64,000 nucleotides of DNA, from NCBI GenBank assembly GCA_963706385.1, contig OY970153.1, positions 1,984,001-2,048,000 of the forward strand, read 5' to 3'. A program made the translations under genes and the position numbers. The notes under the pieces were generated by a model. That model saw only the letters and a program-made list of their open reading frames with translations, did not search any database and was not told where the DNA came from. Shown in pieces: positions 51,111 through 61,043 of the stretch. Within the stretch, counting starts at the first letter, position 1, and the number at the start of each line of letters is the position of its first letter. Source of the stretch: Poindextera sp963706385. Lineage in GTDB: Bacteria; Pseudomonadota; Alphaproteobacteria; Caulobacterales; Caulobacteraceae.

Positions 51111-51871
51111 CCGTTCCCTTGCAGAGTGAGGGGTTTGATCGGTTCGGGCCCGTCGATCAGCGGGTCGTAGGGAAAGGCCGATCGCGCCGCTTCGACGTCG
51201 TCGACATGGAGCCGGTCGCCGACCACGCGCAGCCCGTATCGGGCCATGATCGGAAGCGCGCGCGAAAAAGTCTCGCGCGTCATGCCCAGCTGCGTGGCGA
51301 TCAGACGCTTGTCGAGCGGCAGGCGGATGTCACGCACGCCCGGATTGGCCTCGCACAGGGCGACCAGATAGGCGCCGATCCGCTCCTGAGCGGAGCGCAG
51401 CCGGATGGCCTTGGCGAGCTTCATGCGGCGGCGGAACTGGGCGCTCTGGCAGGCGAGCACCGCGAGGCAGAAGGCGTGATCGGCGGCGACGGCGCGGCGG
51501 AACGCCTCCGCGTGAATCATCAACAGCTGAGCCTCCTCCTGCACCCGGGCGCGGACCAGATAAGGCTCACGGTTGAGCACGGCGGCGGGCAGCACCAGAT
51601 CGAAGGGCCGCAGGGTTTCGACCAGCGCCTCCTTCGCGCCGCGGACGGCCAGCAGTTCGATCTCGCCGCTAAGAAGGAATTGAGCGAACGTCGGCGTTTC
51701 AGCTTGTTCGAACAGCATGACGCCGGCCGGTGCGCGATGCCGCACCGCCTGGTCGGCCAACCAGTCCAAGGTCGCGGCGGAAACCGCGCTCAGCCAGGGA
51801 ATACGCCCTAGCGCCTGTCTCGCGGACGAGGTGGTCGACGTGATCGGCTCGACGCGCGCGCTCGCGTTCAT
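51107..51871 (-). CDS. Crp/Fnr family transcriptional regulator (nitrate respiration)
   Basis: A 254-residue regulator. A cyclic-nucleotide-like sensory domain covers about residues 30-150 and a winged helix covers about 165-235. The recognition helix contains TRETFSRAL, the E-x-x-S-R pattern that reads TTGAT half-sites. There is no N-terminal cysteine cluster, so it is unlikely to hold an iron-sulfur oxygen sensor as Fnr does; it fits the Dnr/Nnr-like group, which may sense NO or redox state through haem. I chose ATG 51871 with AGGAAGG upstream. Divergent from narG, and its probable box is in between. Confidence 0.9.
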   Translation of the reverse strand: MNASARVEPITSTTSSARQALGRIPWLSAVSAATLDWLADQAVRHRAPAGVMLFEQAETPTFAQFLLSGEIELLAVRGAKEALVETLRPFDLVLPAAVLNREPYLVRARVQEEAQLLMIHAEAFRRAVAADHAFCLAVLACQSAQFRRRMKLAKAIRLRSAQERIGAYLVALCEANPGVRDIRLPLDKRLIATQLGMTRETFSRALPIMARYGLRVVGDRLHVDDVEAARSAFPYDPLIDGPEPIKPLTLQGNG

Positions 51872-51939
51872 GGTCAACCTTCCTACGCCGCGAGACCCGA
51901 CGCCGGACTCGATGCGTGTGACTTGCATCACTTCGAATA

Positions 51940-51951
51940 GATCAATTGATC
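51940..51951. promoter_or_regulatory. Perfect 12-bp palindrome GATCAATTGATC
   Basis: A perfect inverted repeat containing two facing TTGAT/ATCAA half-sites without the usual spacer. It lies 69 bp upstream of the Crp/Fnr gene and 12 bp from the full box at 51963. It may be a secondary contact for the same regulator. Confidence 0.35.
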
Positions 51952-51962
51952 ACCGCCGGACC

Positions 51963-51976
51963 TTGACCTTGATCAA
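51963..51976. promoter_or_regulatory. FNR-type box TTGAC-N4-ATCAA upstream of narG
   Basis: TTGACCTTGATCAA differs from the palindromic consensus by one base (TTGAC for TTGAT). It lies about 75 bp before the narG ATG and about 90 bp before the divergent regulator gene, a position suited to activating one or both. The regulator encoded next door has the matching recognition helix. Confidence 0.65.
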
Positions 51977-52050
51977 GGCTCACGCGCGGAGCCGTCGACA
52001 TAGTGGACCTCGCTGGACCTCAGGCCGTCCAATTCATCGAGGACCCCACG

Positions 52051-55000
52051 ATGAGCCACACCCTCGACCGCCTCGCCTTCTTCACCCGCAGGACCGAGCT
52101 GTTCTCGGACGGCCACGGGGTGATGAACGATGACGATCGAAGCTGGGAGGAGGCCTACAGATCCGCTGGCGGCACGACAAGATCGTGCGCTCGACCCACG
52201 GGGTGAACTGCACCGGCTCATGTTCCTGGAAGATCTACGTGAAGGGCGGGATCGTCACCTGGGAGACCCAGCAGACCGACTATCCGCGCACCCGGCCCGA
52301 GCTGCCGAACCATGAGCCGCGTGGCTGCGCGCGGGGCGCCAGCTATTCCTGGTATCTCTATTCCGCCAACCGGGTGAAATACCCGCTGGTCCGCTCGCGC
52401 CTCTTGCGGCTATGGCGGGCGGCGCGGGCCACGCGCGGCCCGGTGGCCGCCTGGGCCTCGATCCAGAACGATCCGGCCCAACGCGCCGACTATGTATCCA
52501 TGCGCGGCGCAGGCGGCTTCGTGCGGGCGAGCTGGGACGAGGTCACCGAGATCACCGCGGCGGCCAACGCTTACACCATCAAGACCTGGGGTCCGGACCG
52601 GGTGTTCGGCTTCTCGCCGATCCCGGCGATGTCGATGGTCTCCTACGCGGCCGGCGCGCGCTATCTGCAACTGATCGGCGGGGTATGCGGTTCGTTCTAC
52701 GATTGGTACTGCGACCTGCCGCCCGCCTCGCCCCAGACCTGGGGCGAACAGACCGACGTGGCCGAAAGCGCCGACTGGTTCAATTCCAGCTTCCTGATCC
52801 TGTGGGGCTCGAACATTCCGCAGACCCGCACGCCGGACGCCCACTTCTACACCGAGGCGCGCTACCGCGGCGCCAAGTCGGTGGTGATCTGCCCGGATTA
52901 TTCGGAAGCCTCGAAATTCTCCGACCTGTGGCTCGCGGTGAAACAGGGAACCGACGCCGCGCTCGGCCTAGCGTTCGGCCACGTGATCCTCAAGGAGTTC
53001 CACCTCGACCGGCGGGTTCCCTATTTCCGCGACTATCTGCGCCGCTACAGCGACCTGCCGATGCTGGTGCGCCTGGTGAAGCAGGACGGCGCCTATGTGC
53101 CCGAACGCCTGCTGCGCGCCTCGGAGTTCGATCAGGCGCTGGGCGAGGTCAACAATCCCGACTGGAAGACCGTCGCCCTCGACGAGACCACGGGCGAAAT
53201 CGTGGTTCCCAACGGCTCGATCGGCTTCCGCTGGGGTGAGGATGGCAAGTGGAACCTGGAAGAGAAGGCCTCGGACGGGCGTGAGACCGTCCTACGCCTG
53301 GGACTGAAGGGCGTCCACGACGAGGTCGCCGCCGTGCGTTTCCCCTATTTCGGCGGCGTGGCCACCAATGGCTTCGCGATGACCGACCATCCCGACGTGC
53401 TGGTCCGCAACGTGCCGGTCAAGCGCGTGAAGCTGCCCGAGGGCGAGGCCCTGGTGGCCTGTGTCTATGACCTGTTCCTGGCCAACTACGGCGTCGACCA
53501 GGGCTTCGGCGGCGAGCACATGCCATCGAACTACGACGACGTGCAGCCCTATTCGCCGGCCTGGGCCGAGGCGATCACGTCCGTCCCGCGTGAGCAGATC
53601 ATCGCCGTGGCGCGCGGCTTCGCCGGCAACGCCGAAAAGACCAACGGCAAGTCGATGGTGATCATCGGCGCGGCGATGAACCACTGGTTCCACATGGACA
53701 TGAACTACCGCGCGGTCATCAACATGCTGGTGATGTGCGGCTGCGTCGGCCAGTCCGGCGGCGGCTGGGCGCACTATGTCGGCCAGGAAAAGCTGCGGCC
53801 CCAGACCGGCTGGGCGCCCTTGGCCTTCGCCACCGACTGGATCAGGCCGCCCCGACAGCAGAACTCGACCTCGTTCTTCTACGCCCACTCCGACCAGTGG
53901 CGCTACGAGACGGTCGAGATGAGCGAGATCTTGTCGCCGACCGCGCCCGAAGGCGTCTGGAATGGCGCGATGATCGATTTCAACGCCAAGGCCGAGCGCC
54001 TCGGCTGGCTGCCATCGGCCCCGGCGCTGAAGACCAATCCCCTGGAGGTGGCCAAGGCGGCCGCGGCGGCCGGAGTCGACGCCAAGACCTATACGGTGGA
54101 TCAACTCAAGCGCGGCGACCTGCGGATGTCCTGCATGGACCCGGACGATCCGGCCAACTGGCCCCGCAACATGTTCGTCTGGCGCTCGAACCTGTTGGGT
54201 TCGTCCGGCAAGGGCCACGAGTATTTCCTCAAGCACCTCTTGGGCGCCTCGAACGGTGTCCAGGGCAAGGACCTGGGCGAGACGGGCGGCCAGAGGCCCA
54301 CCGAAGTCGCTTGGCGCGGCGAAGCGCCCGAAGGCAAGCTCGACCTGCTGGTCACCCTTGATTTTCGGATGTCCACCACGGCGGTCTACTCCGACATCGT
54401 GCTGCCAACCGCCACCTGGTACGAGAAGAACGACCTCAACACCTCGGACATGCACCCCTTCATCCATCCGCTCGGCGCGGCGGTGGACCCGGCCTGGGAG
54501 TCGAAATCAGACTGGGATATCTTCAAGGCCATCGCCAAGACCTTCTCCGAGGTCTCGCCCGAGGTTCTGGGCGTCGAACAGGACGTGGTGCTGACCCCGA
54601 TCCAGCACGACAGCGCCGCCGAACTCGCCCAGCCGTTCGACGTCAAGGACTGGTCCAAGGGCGAATGCGAGGCGGTTCCTGGCAAGACCATGCCGCAAAT
54701 CACCATCGTCGAGCGGGACTATCCCAACACCTTCAAGCGTTTCACCGCGCTCGGCCCGCTGATGGCCAAGGTCGGCAACGGCGGTAAGGGCTTGACCTGG
54801 AGGACCGATCACGAGGTCGAGCTGCTCAAGGCGCTGAACGGCGAGGTGCTGGATGAGGGCCAGACCCAGGGGATGGCCAAGATCTCGTCGGACATCGACG
54901 CCTGCGAGACCATCCTGATGCTGGCGCCGGAGACCAATGGCGAGGTGGCGGTTCGCGCCTGGCAGGCGCTTGAGGCGCACACGGGCCGTGAGCACGCCCA

Positions 55001-55781
55001 TCTTGCCCGCCCGAAGGAGGACGAAAAGATTCGCTTCCGCGATCTGGTGGCCCAGCCGCGCAAGATCATCTCCTCGCCGACCTGGTCAGGCATCGAGAGC
55101 GAGCATGTTTGCTACAACGCCGGCTACACCAACGTCCACGAACTGATCCCGTGGCGCACCCTGACCGGGCGACAGCAGCTCTACCAGGATCACCTGTGGA
55201 TGCGCGCGTTCGGCGAGGCGCTCTGCGTCTACCGGCCGCCGATCGATCTGAAGACCACCCACGTCAAGGGTCTCAAGCCCAACGGCGAGGCCGAGATCGT
55301 GCTCAACTTCATCACCCCGCACCAGAAGTGGGGCATCCACTCGACCTACAGCGACAACCTGATGATGCTGACCCTGAACCGGGGCGGCCCGGTGATCTGG
55401 GTGTCCGAGACGGACGCGCGCAAGGCGGGGCTGGTCGACAACGACTGGGTCGAGGCGTTCAACGCCAACGGCGCGCTGACGGCGCGGGTGGTGGTCTCCC
55501 AACGCATCCGTGAAGGCACGACCTTCATGTACCACGCGCAGGAAAAGATCGTGAATACGCCGGGCTCCCAGATCACGGGCCAGCGCGGCGGCATCCACAA
55601 TTCGGTGACCCGCACGGTGCTCAAGCCGACCCACATGATCGGCGGCTACGCCCAGCTGGCCTACGGCTTCAACTACTACGGAACGGTCGGCTCCAACCGC
55701 GACGAGTTCGTCGTGATCCGCAAGATGAACAAGGTCGACTGGCTGGACGAACCGCTGGTGACCAAGGAGGCCGCCCGATGA
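52051..55781 (+). CDS. narG: Respiratory nitrate reductase alpha subunit (apparent frameshift near codon 38)
   Basis: The molybdenum catalytic subunit that reduces nitrate at the membrane. ATG 52051 opens MSHTLDRLAFFTRRTELFSD, the normal NarG N-terminus. The frame breaks at 52162-52164, where AGATCCGCTGG lacks one C. The second frame continues from 52164 to 55781 with full-length NarG: the FS0 cluster residues HGVNCTGSC and GCARGASYSWY, SFYDWYCDLPPASPQTWGEQ, and the Mo-site region WGSNIPQTRTPDAHFYTE. The whole protein would be about 1243 residues. Either the strain is defective or the base was lost in sequencing. The ATGA stop overlaps narH. Confidence 0.93.
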
Positions 55782-57301
55782 AGGTCCGCGCCCAGATCGG
55801 CATGGTGCTCAACCTCGACAAATGCATCGGCTGTCACACCTGTTCGGTCACCTGCAAGAACGTCTGGACCAATCGCGAGGGCGTCGAATACGCCTGGTTC
55901 AACAACGTCGAGACCAAGCCGGGTGTCGGCTTTCCGCGCGACTGGGAAAACCAGAAGCGCTGGAACGGCGGCTGGCGGCGCAAGGCGAGCGGCAAGATCG
56001 AGCCGCGCATGGGGGCCAAGTGGCGGATCCTATCCAAGATCTTCGCCAACCCAGACCTGCCGGAGATCGACGACTACTACGAGCCGTTCGACTTCGATTA
56101 CGCCCATCTGCAGACCGCGCCGGAAATGAAGGCGTTCCCGACCGCTCGGCCACGCTCGAAGATCACCGGCGAGCGGATGGAAAAGATCGAGCGGGGGCCG
56201 AACTGGGAGGAGATTCTTGGAGGCGAGTTCGCCAAACGCTCGGCCGACTACAATTTCGAGGGCGTCGAAAAGGAAATCTACGGCGCTTTCGAAAACACCT
56301 TCATGATGTATCTGCCCAGGCTGTGCGAGCACTGCCTGAACCCGGCCTGCGTCGCCGCCTGTCCGTCGGGCGCGATCTACAAGCGCGAGGAGGATGGCGT
56401 TGTCCTGATCGACCAGGACAAGTGTCGCGGCTGGCGGATGTGCGTCTCTGCCTGCCCATACAAGAAAATCTATTACAACTGGGACTCCGGTAAGTCCGAA
56501 AAGTGCACCTTCTGCTTCCCGCGCATCGAGGCGGGACAACCGACGGTGTGTTCGGAGACCTGTGTCGGCCGCATCCGCTATCTGGGCGTCCTGCTCTATG
56601 ACGCCGATCGCATCGAGGCCGCCGCATCCGCGCCGGACGAAACCGACCTCTATCAGGCCCAACTCGATGTCTTTCTCGATCCGTTCGATCCGACGGTGAT
56701 CGCCCAGGCCCGCGCCGACGGCGTGCCCGAGGCATGGCTGGAGGCGGCGCGCCACAGCCCGGTCTACAAGATGGCGATCGATTGGAAGGTCGCCTTTCCG
56801 TTGCACCCGGAATACCGGACCCTGCCGATGGTCTGGTACGTGCCGCCGCTCTCGCCGATCCAGTCGGCGGCCGCGGTCGGCGCGCTGGAGACGGACGGCG
56901 ACATGCCGGACGTCAAGAGCCTGCGCATCCCGGTCAAATACCTCGCCAACCTTCTGACCGCCGGCGCCGAGGCTCCGGTGATTTTGGCGCTGGAGCGGAT
57001 GCTGGCCATGCGCGGCTTCATGCGCGCCAAAACCGTCGAAGGGCGCATCGACCATTCGATCGTCGAGCGCGCCGGCCTGACCGCCGACCAGGTCGAGGAG
57101 ATGTATCGCTACATGGCCATCGCCAACTACGAGGACCGCTTCGTCATCCCCACGACCCACCGCGAGGCCGTCGAGGACGCCTACGACCTGCGCGGATCGT
57201 GCGGCTTCTCCTTCGGCAATGGCTGCTCGGGCGGCCAAACCGAGCTCGGCCTGTTCGGCCCCAACCGGCGTTCGCGCGCCAAGACCCCGATGGAGAGCTA
57301 G
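55778..57301 (+). CDS. narH: Respiratory nitrate reductase beta subunit
   Basis: A 507-residue iron-sulfur subunit that passes electrons from NarI to NarG. Four Cys clusters are in order: CIGCHTCSVTC near residue 16, CEHCLNPACVAACPSG near 184, CRGWRMCVSACPYK near 217 (with the Trp that marks the 3Fe-4S site) and CTFCFPRIEAG with CSETCVGRIRYLG near 245-265. Length is as expected. The start overlaps the narG stop. narJ begins 2 bp after its stop. Confidence 0.97.
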   Translation: MKVRAQIGMVLNLDKCIGCHTCSVTCKNVWTNREGVEYAWFNNVETKPGVGFPRDWENQKRWNGGWRRKASGKIEPRMGAKWRILSKIFANPDLPEIDDYYEPFDFDYAHLQTAPEMKAFPTARPRSKITGERMEKIERGPNWEEILGGEFAKRSADYNFEGVEKEIYGAFENTFMMYLPRLCEHCLNPACVAACPSGAIYKREEDGVVLIDQDKCRGWRMCVSACPYKKIYYNWDSGKSEKCTFCFPRIEAGQPTVCSETCVGRIRYLGVLLYDADRIEAAASAPDETDLYQAQLDVFLDPFDPTVIAQARADGVPEAWLEAARHSPVYKMAIDWKVAFPLHPEYRTLPMVWYVPPLSPIQSAAAVGALETDGDMPDVKSLRIPVKYLANLLTAGAEAPVILALERMLAMRGFMRAKTVEGRIDHSIVERAGLTADQVEEMYRYMAIANYEDRFVIPTTHREAVEDAYDLRGSCGFSFGNGCSGGQTELGLFGPNRRSRAKTPMES

Positions 57302-57303
57302 CC

Positions 57304-57957
57304 GTGGCTCGCACCTACAAGGCCCTGGCGATCTTGCTCAGCTATCCGGACGCCGAGGTTCAGGCGCTCGCGGCCGACGCCTTCTCCGTCCTGAAGGAAG
57401 AAGGACTCGTTCCGCCGGCGATCCGCCGCGCGCTCGGCAAACTAGCCGGGGAACTGGCGGCGGACGACCTGTTCGAGCTGCAGGAACGCTACGTCTGGCT
57501 GTTCGACCGCACCCGCTCGCTGTCGCTGAATCTCTACGAACACGTGCACGGCGAGAGCCGCGATCGCGGCCCGGCGATGGTCGCGCTGAAGGCGCTCTAC
57601 GCGCAAAAGGGTCTGGAGCTGGCGAGCGGCGAGCTGCCCGATTATCTGCCGGTGTTCCTGGAGTTCCTGTCGACCTTAGCCGAGGCCGAGGCCGCCTCCC
57701 TGCTCGGCGAGGCCGCCCACGTCCTGGCCGCCCTTGGCCAGCGGCTGCACACGCGCGGCAGCGTCTATCGCGCGGTGTTCGGGGCCCTAACCGCCCTGGC
57801 CGCGGACCCGGCGGACGAGGCGGCCCTGGCCGCCCTGATGGCCGAACCCGACGACAATCCCGACGATCTGGCCGTAATCGACCGGCTGTGGGCCGAAACC
57901 GCGGTCACCTTCGGGCCGTCCGACATCGGCTGCCCCAAGGCCGGCGCCGCGGCCTGA
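57304..57957 (+). CDS. narJ: Nitrate reductase molybdenum cofactor assembly chaperone
   Basis: A 217-residue cytoplasmic chaperone that holds NarG until cofactor and Fe-S insertion are complete; it is not part of the final enzyme. Family words are LLSYPDAEVQA near residue 12, FELQERYVWLFDRTRSLSLNLYEHVHGESRDRG near 58-90 (split here into its two halves FELQERYVWLFDRT and LYEHVHGESRDRG) and DYLPVFLEFLS near 113. Start GTG 57304, immediately behind narH. The order G-H-J-I is canonical. Confidence 0.95.
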   Translation: MARTYKALAILLSYPDAEVQALAADAFSVLKEEGLVPPAIRRALGKLAGELAADDLFELQERYVWLFDRTRSLSLNLYEHVHGESRDRGPAMVALKALYAQKGLELASGELPDYLPVFLEFLSTLAEAEAASLLGEAAHVLAALGQRLHTRGSVYRAVFGALTALAADPADEAALAALMAEPDDNPDDLAVIDRLWAETAVTFGPSDIGCPKAGAAA

Positions 57958-57970
57958 GGAGAGACCTGAG

Positions 57971-58678
57971 ATGGACCTCAACCAGATCCTGTTCGGCGTC
58001 TATCCCTACATCGCCCTGGCGACGCTGGCGCTCGGCTCGGTGATCCGTTTCGACCGCGAACAGTACACTTGGCGCTCTGGCTCGTCCCAACTCCTGCGCC
58101 GGCGCCAGCTGATGCTGGGCTCGGTCATGTTCCACCTTGGAGTGCTCGGCATCTTCGCCGGCCATTTTGTCGGCCTGTTGACCCCGATCGCGGTGTTCGA
58201 CGCGCTCGGCGTGCCGCACGCGGCCAAGCAGATGCTGGCGATCGTCGCCGGCGGCGCGGCCGGCGCGCTGGCGCTGACCGGGACCCTGATGCTGTTGCAC
58301 CGCCGCGTGTTCGACCCGCGCATCCGCGCGACCTCGAGCTTCGGCGACACCGCCATCCTGGTCATCCTCACAGCCCAGCTCTGCCTGGGGCTTGGGACCA
58401 TTCCGGTCTCGTTGCATCACCGCGACGGCCACGAGATGGTCAAGTTCATGAACTGGGCCCAGGGAATCTTCACTTTCCGCGCCGACGCCGCCCGGTCCGT
58501 CGCCGACGCCGCCTGGGTGTTCAAGCTCCACCTGACGCTGGGCCTGACCATCCTGCTGGTGTTTCCCTTCACCCGTCTGGTCCACATGCTTTCAGCGCCC
58601 GTCTGGTACCTGAACCGGCGCGGCTGGCAGCTGGTGCGGACCAAGCGCGCCTTGCCGGTCCCTCGGACCGTCGAGTAG
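57971..58678 (+). CDS. narI: Respiratory nitrate reductase gamma subunit (cytochrome b)
   Basis: A 235-residue membrane subunit with five helices and two haem b groups that oxidises quinol. The haem-ligand histidines are spaced as in the family: two ten residues apart in FHLGVLGIFAGH (near 56 and 66) and two 18 apart in KLHLTLGL and RLVH (near 188-206). It begins 13 bases after narJ. Last gene of the operon; no moa or mob gene follows. Confidence 0.96.
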   Translation: MDLNQILFGVYPYIALATLALGSVIRFDREQYTWRSGSSQLLRRRQLMLGSVMFHLGVLGIFAGHFVGLLTPIAVFDALGVPHAAKQMLAIVAGGAAGALALTGTLMLLHRRVFDPRIRATSSFGDTAILVILTAQLCLGLGTIPVSLHHRDGHEMVKFMNWAQGIFTFRADAARSVADAAWVFKLHLTLGLTILLVFPFTRLVHMLSAPVWYLNRRGWQLVRTKRALPVPRTVE

Positions 58679-59154
58679 GCCGATGCGCAGCGTTGTCGTC
58701 ACAGTGCGCGCCCGGTCCGGCCTCGGACCGCACCCACTCGGACTTCACCGCCCGACGACCAGATGACCACCACCGCCTTGGCCGATAGCGTCGCGGTTTC
58801 GAGACCCGTCTGAGGTCGGAGGACAAGAAAATTTGTAAAGAAAAACCTCCGCCGGGGGTCGGTTTGGGGGTCATATGGCGCGTCGTTAATAACAATATTG
58901 TGTATTTACAATGTATTAAATGAATTTTGCGGGTCCTTTCCTGGCGCCGCCGCTTGGCTGGACGCCGCGCGCGGCGCCGGTCAAGATCGGCCCGGCCGGC
59001 GGCTTCCTCCGCCGCTCGCCAGAGCACGATCGGTTCAGACGGAACCACCTGAACCGTGAATCGTGCTCTAAATTTGAAGACTTAGAGCGTGACGACCGCC
59101 GAACCCGCGTACACTTTCGGCTGTCACGCTCTAATATCGGAGACCAGTCCAGCC
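58679..59154. other. Gene-free interval behind narI, with an AT-rich patch and paired hairpins
   Basis: No supported gene in 476 bp. The first ~120 bp is GC-rich with no clear coding signal. From about 58822 to 58925 the sequence turns strikingly AT-rich (GAAAATTTGTAAAG, TTAATAACAATATTGTG, TTTACAATGTATTAAATG), unlike the rest of the window. The last part holds two hairpins of the AGAGC type (59021-59134). Frames crossing it on both strands are arginine-rich and look spurious. Confidence 0.6.
59021..59134. repeat. Two AGAGC-type palindromes in tandem
   Basis: Hairpin one (59021-59069): AGAGCACGAT pairs with ATCGTGCTCT, and inside it CGGTTCA pairs with TGAACCG. Hairpin two (59082-59134): TTAGAGCGTGAC pairs with GTCACGCTCTAA, with CCGAA facing TTCGG inside. 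The architecture (outer AGAGC stem, inner stem, two units in a row) matches that at 27924-28024. Probably a dispersed palindromic repeat; it could also influence the RNase D gene just downstream. Confidence 0.7.
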
Positions 59155-59769
59155 GTGACCATCCACCTGCACCATGGCGACCTGCCCGACGGGCTCGATC
59201 TGGGCGCGCGGGTCGCGATCGATTCCGAGACCATGGGCCTTCGGCTCGGCCGCGATCCGCTGTGCGTGGTCCAGCTCTCCGCCGGCGACGGCCACGCGCA
59301 TGTCGTGCAACTGCGCCGACCGGCCTATGACGCCCCGAACCTCAAGCGGCTGTTGGCCGATCCGGCGGTGCTGAAAATCCTCCACTTCGGACGGTTCGAC
59401 ATCGCCATGTTCGCCCTGCACCTGGGGGTGACCACCGCGCCGGTCTACTGCACCAAGATCGCCTCGAAGCTGGCCCGCACCTACACCGATCGACACGGGC
59501 TGAAGGACCTCGCCCGCGAGCTGCTCGGCGTGGATATGTCCAAGGCCCAGCAGAGTTCGGATTGGGGCGCGGCGAGCTTGAGCGACGAGCAGCTCGCCTA
59601 CGCCGCCAGCGACGTGCTGCATCTGCACCAGCTCAAGGCCCGGCTCGACGAGATGCTGGCGCGCGAGGGGCGCGCGGACTATGCGCGGGCCTGTTTCGAG
59701 TTCCTGCCCTGGCGCGCGCGGCTGGATCTCGCCGGCTGGGAAGACGTCGACGTCTTCGCCCACGCCTGA
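59155..59769 (+). CDS. rnd: Ribonuclease D-like 3'-5' exonuclease
   Basis: A 204-residue DEDDy exonuclease. Exo I is AIDSETMGL (Asp and Glu), exo II has the Asp in HFGRFDIAMF, and exo III is YAASDVLHLHQL with the Tyr/Asp pair. The protein has only the nuclease domain and lacks the C-terminal HRDC part of full RNase D, a common short alphaproteobacterial form. Substrate is probably RNA (tRNA or rRNA 3' ends). Start is GTG 59155. Opens the rnd-lptC-lptA-lptB-rpoN-hpf run, 7 bases before lptC. Confidence 0.88.
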   Translation: MTIHLHHGDLPDGLDLGARVAIDSETMGLRLGRDPLCVVQLSAGDGHAHVVQLRRPAYDAPNLKRLLADPAVLKILHFGRFDIAMFALHLGVTTAPVYCTKIASKLARTYTDRHGLKDLARELLGVDMSKAQQSSDWGAASLSDEQLAYAASDVLHLHQLKARLDEMLAREGRADYARACFEFLPWRARLDLAGWEDVDVFAHA

Positions 59770-59776
59770 GCCGCGC

Positions 59777-60397
59777 GTGACCACCGCCGCCCCGTTCGCG
59801 TCCCGCCGGGAGCGCGGCATGGCGCGCTGGCGGGCCAGGTCGCGCCTGATCCGGCGCCTGCGGCTGATCTTGCCGGCGGCGATGGCGGCGATTCTCGCGC
59901 TTCTGGCCGGCTGGGTGGTGGTGGGCGGCCTGTTGGCGCGCATCGGCGAGACGCGCCCGACGGGCCAGGCCCTGATCCACATGACCAACGCCCGCTTCTT
60001 CGGCCGCGACAGCGGCGGGCGGCCCTATGTGCTGGCGGCGGCCGAGGCCGCGCGCGACGACAAGGACCTCAAGCTGGTCACGCTGACGTCGCCAATCCTG
60101 ACGCTGGACGTCGGCGGCGTCCGACCGAGCCGTATCTCCGCCGACCGGGGCGTCTATCGCGAGGACGACCGCATCGTGCGGCTGGATGGCCATGTCGCGC
60201 TGCGGACCGCCGACGGAGACCTGTTCCGCACCGACAGGGCCATCGCCGATACGGTGCGCGGGGTGGTCACCGGCCCGTCGGCGGTCCATGGCGCCGGGCC
60301 GACCGGCGAGATCAACGCCGAGGGATTCAGCGTGCTCGACCGCGGCGCGCGGGTGGTTTTTCGCGGCGAGGTTCACTCGCGGATGAAACGGGACTAA
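59777..60397 (+). CDS. lptC: LPS export ABC transporter periplasmic protein LptC
   Basis: A 206-residue bitopic protein that hands lipopolysaccharide from the LptBFG pump to LptA. A basic N-terminus (RWRARSRLIRRLRL) is followed by one membrane helix (about residues 34-56), then the beta-rich LptC domain with TNARFFGRDSGGRPYVLAA and GVYREDDRIVRLDGHV. Start GTG 59777; ATG 59819 is an alternative that would still keep the helix. Next gene is lptA. Confidence 0.9.
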   Translation: MTTAAPFASRRERGMARWRARSRLIRRLRLILPAAMAAILALLAGWVVVGGLLARIGETRPTGQALIHMTNARFFGRDSGGRPYVLAAAEAARDDKDLKLVTLTSPILTLDVGGVRPSRISADRGVYREDDRIVRLDGHVALRTADGDLFRTDRAIADTVRGVVTGPSAVHGAGPTGEINAEGFSVLDRGARVVFRGEVHSRMKRD

Positions 60398-60443
60398 GGA
60401 AACCCACGCCGGCTCGGCCGGCATGCTGCGAGGATGCCCATTG

Positions 60444-61031
60444 ATGAACCGCCCGGCGGCGCTCTTGACCTGTACGATCCTCGGCTTGGCGAGCGCCGCG
60501 CCGCTCGCCGCCCGCGCCCAGATCGCCCCCGCCGGCCACGGACCGGTGGACGTCACCGCCGACCAGCTCGAGGTGCAACAGGGCCAGTGCTTGGCCAACT
60601 GGACCGGCAACGCCGAGGCGCTGCAGGACACCAGCCGCCTGCGCGCCGACAGCCTGAAGATTTTCAACCGCCCGCTCGGCGGCGGGGGGCAGTCGTGCGG
60701 TCCGCTGGACCGGATGGAGGCCGACGGCCAAGTCTATTATGTGACCCCGACCCAGGTGGTGAAGGCCGATCACGCGGTCTACACCGCGGCCGACACCACC
60801 ATCGTGATGACCGGGGACGTGGTCGCCGCCCAGGGCAAGAACGTCATCGCCGGCTCCCGCCTGACGATCAACACCAACACCGGCGTGGCCACCATGGCCA
60901 CCGGGGTGACCGGCCGCGGGACCAAGGGGCGGGTGCGCGGCGTGCTCTACCCCAACGACGCCGGCGGCGCCGGCCAGGGCGGGTTGGCCGCGCCGGTCGC
61001 CCCGCCGCCGCGGCGCCATCCGCAGTCCTGA
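60444..61031 (+). CDS. lptA: LPS transport periplasmic protein LptA (OstA-like)
   Basis: A 195-residue secreted protein of the OstA/LptA fold. The signal peptide ends near residue 26 (LAARAQ), then PVDVTADQLEVQQGQCLANW, the repeated beta units HAVYTAADTTIVMTGDVV and AGSRLTINTNTGVATM. The C-terminal tail is Gly/Pro/Arg-rich. It bridges LptC and the outer-membrane LptD. It lies between lptC and lptB as usual. AGGA lies 11 bases before ATG 60444. Confidence 0.92.
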   Translation: MNRPAALLTCTILGLASAAPLAARAQIAPAGHGPVDVTADQLEVQQGQCLANWTGNAEALQDTSRLRADSLKIFNRPLGGGGQSCGPLDRMEADGQVYYVTPTQVVKADHAVYTAADTTIVMTGDVVAAQGKNVIAGSRLTINTNTGVATMATGVTGRGTKGRVRGVLYPNDAGGAGQGGLAAPVAPPPRRHPQS

Positions 61032-61043
61032 TCGCCGTCCCGC

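Noticed and set aside
58569..59048. Minus-strand frame of 159 codons across the narI end and the AT-rich gap
   Set aside because: Overlaps the narI coding end, has Arg-rich composition and an abrupt change at the AT-rich patch, with no ribosome-binding site or domain.
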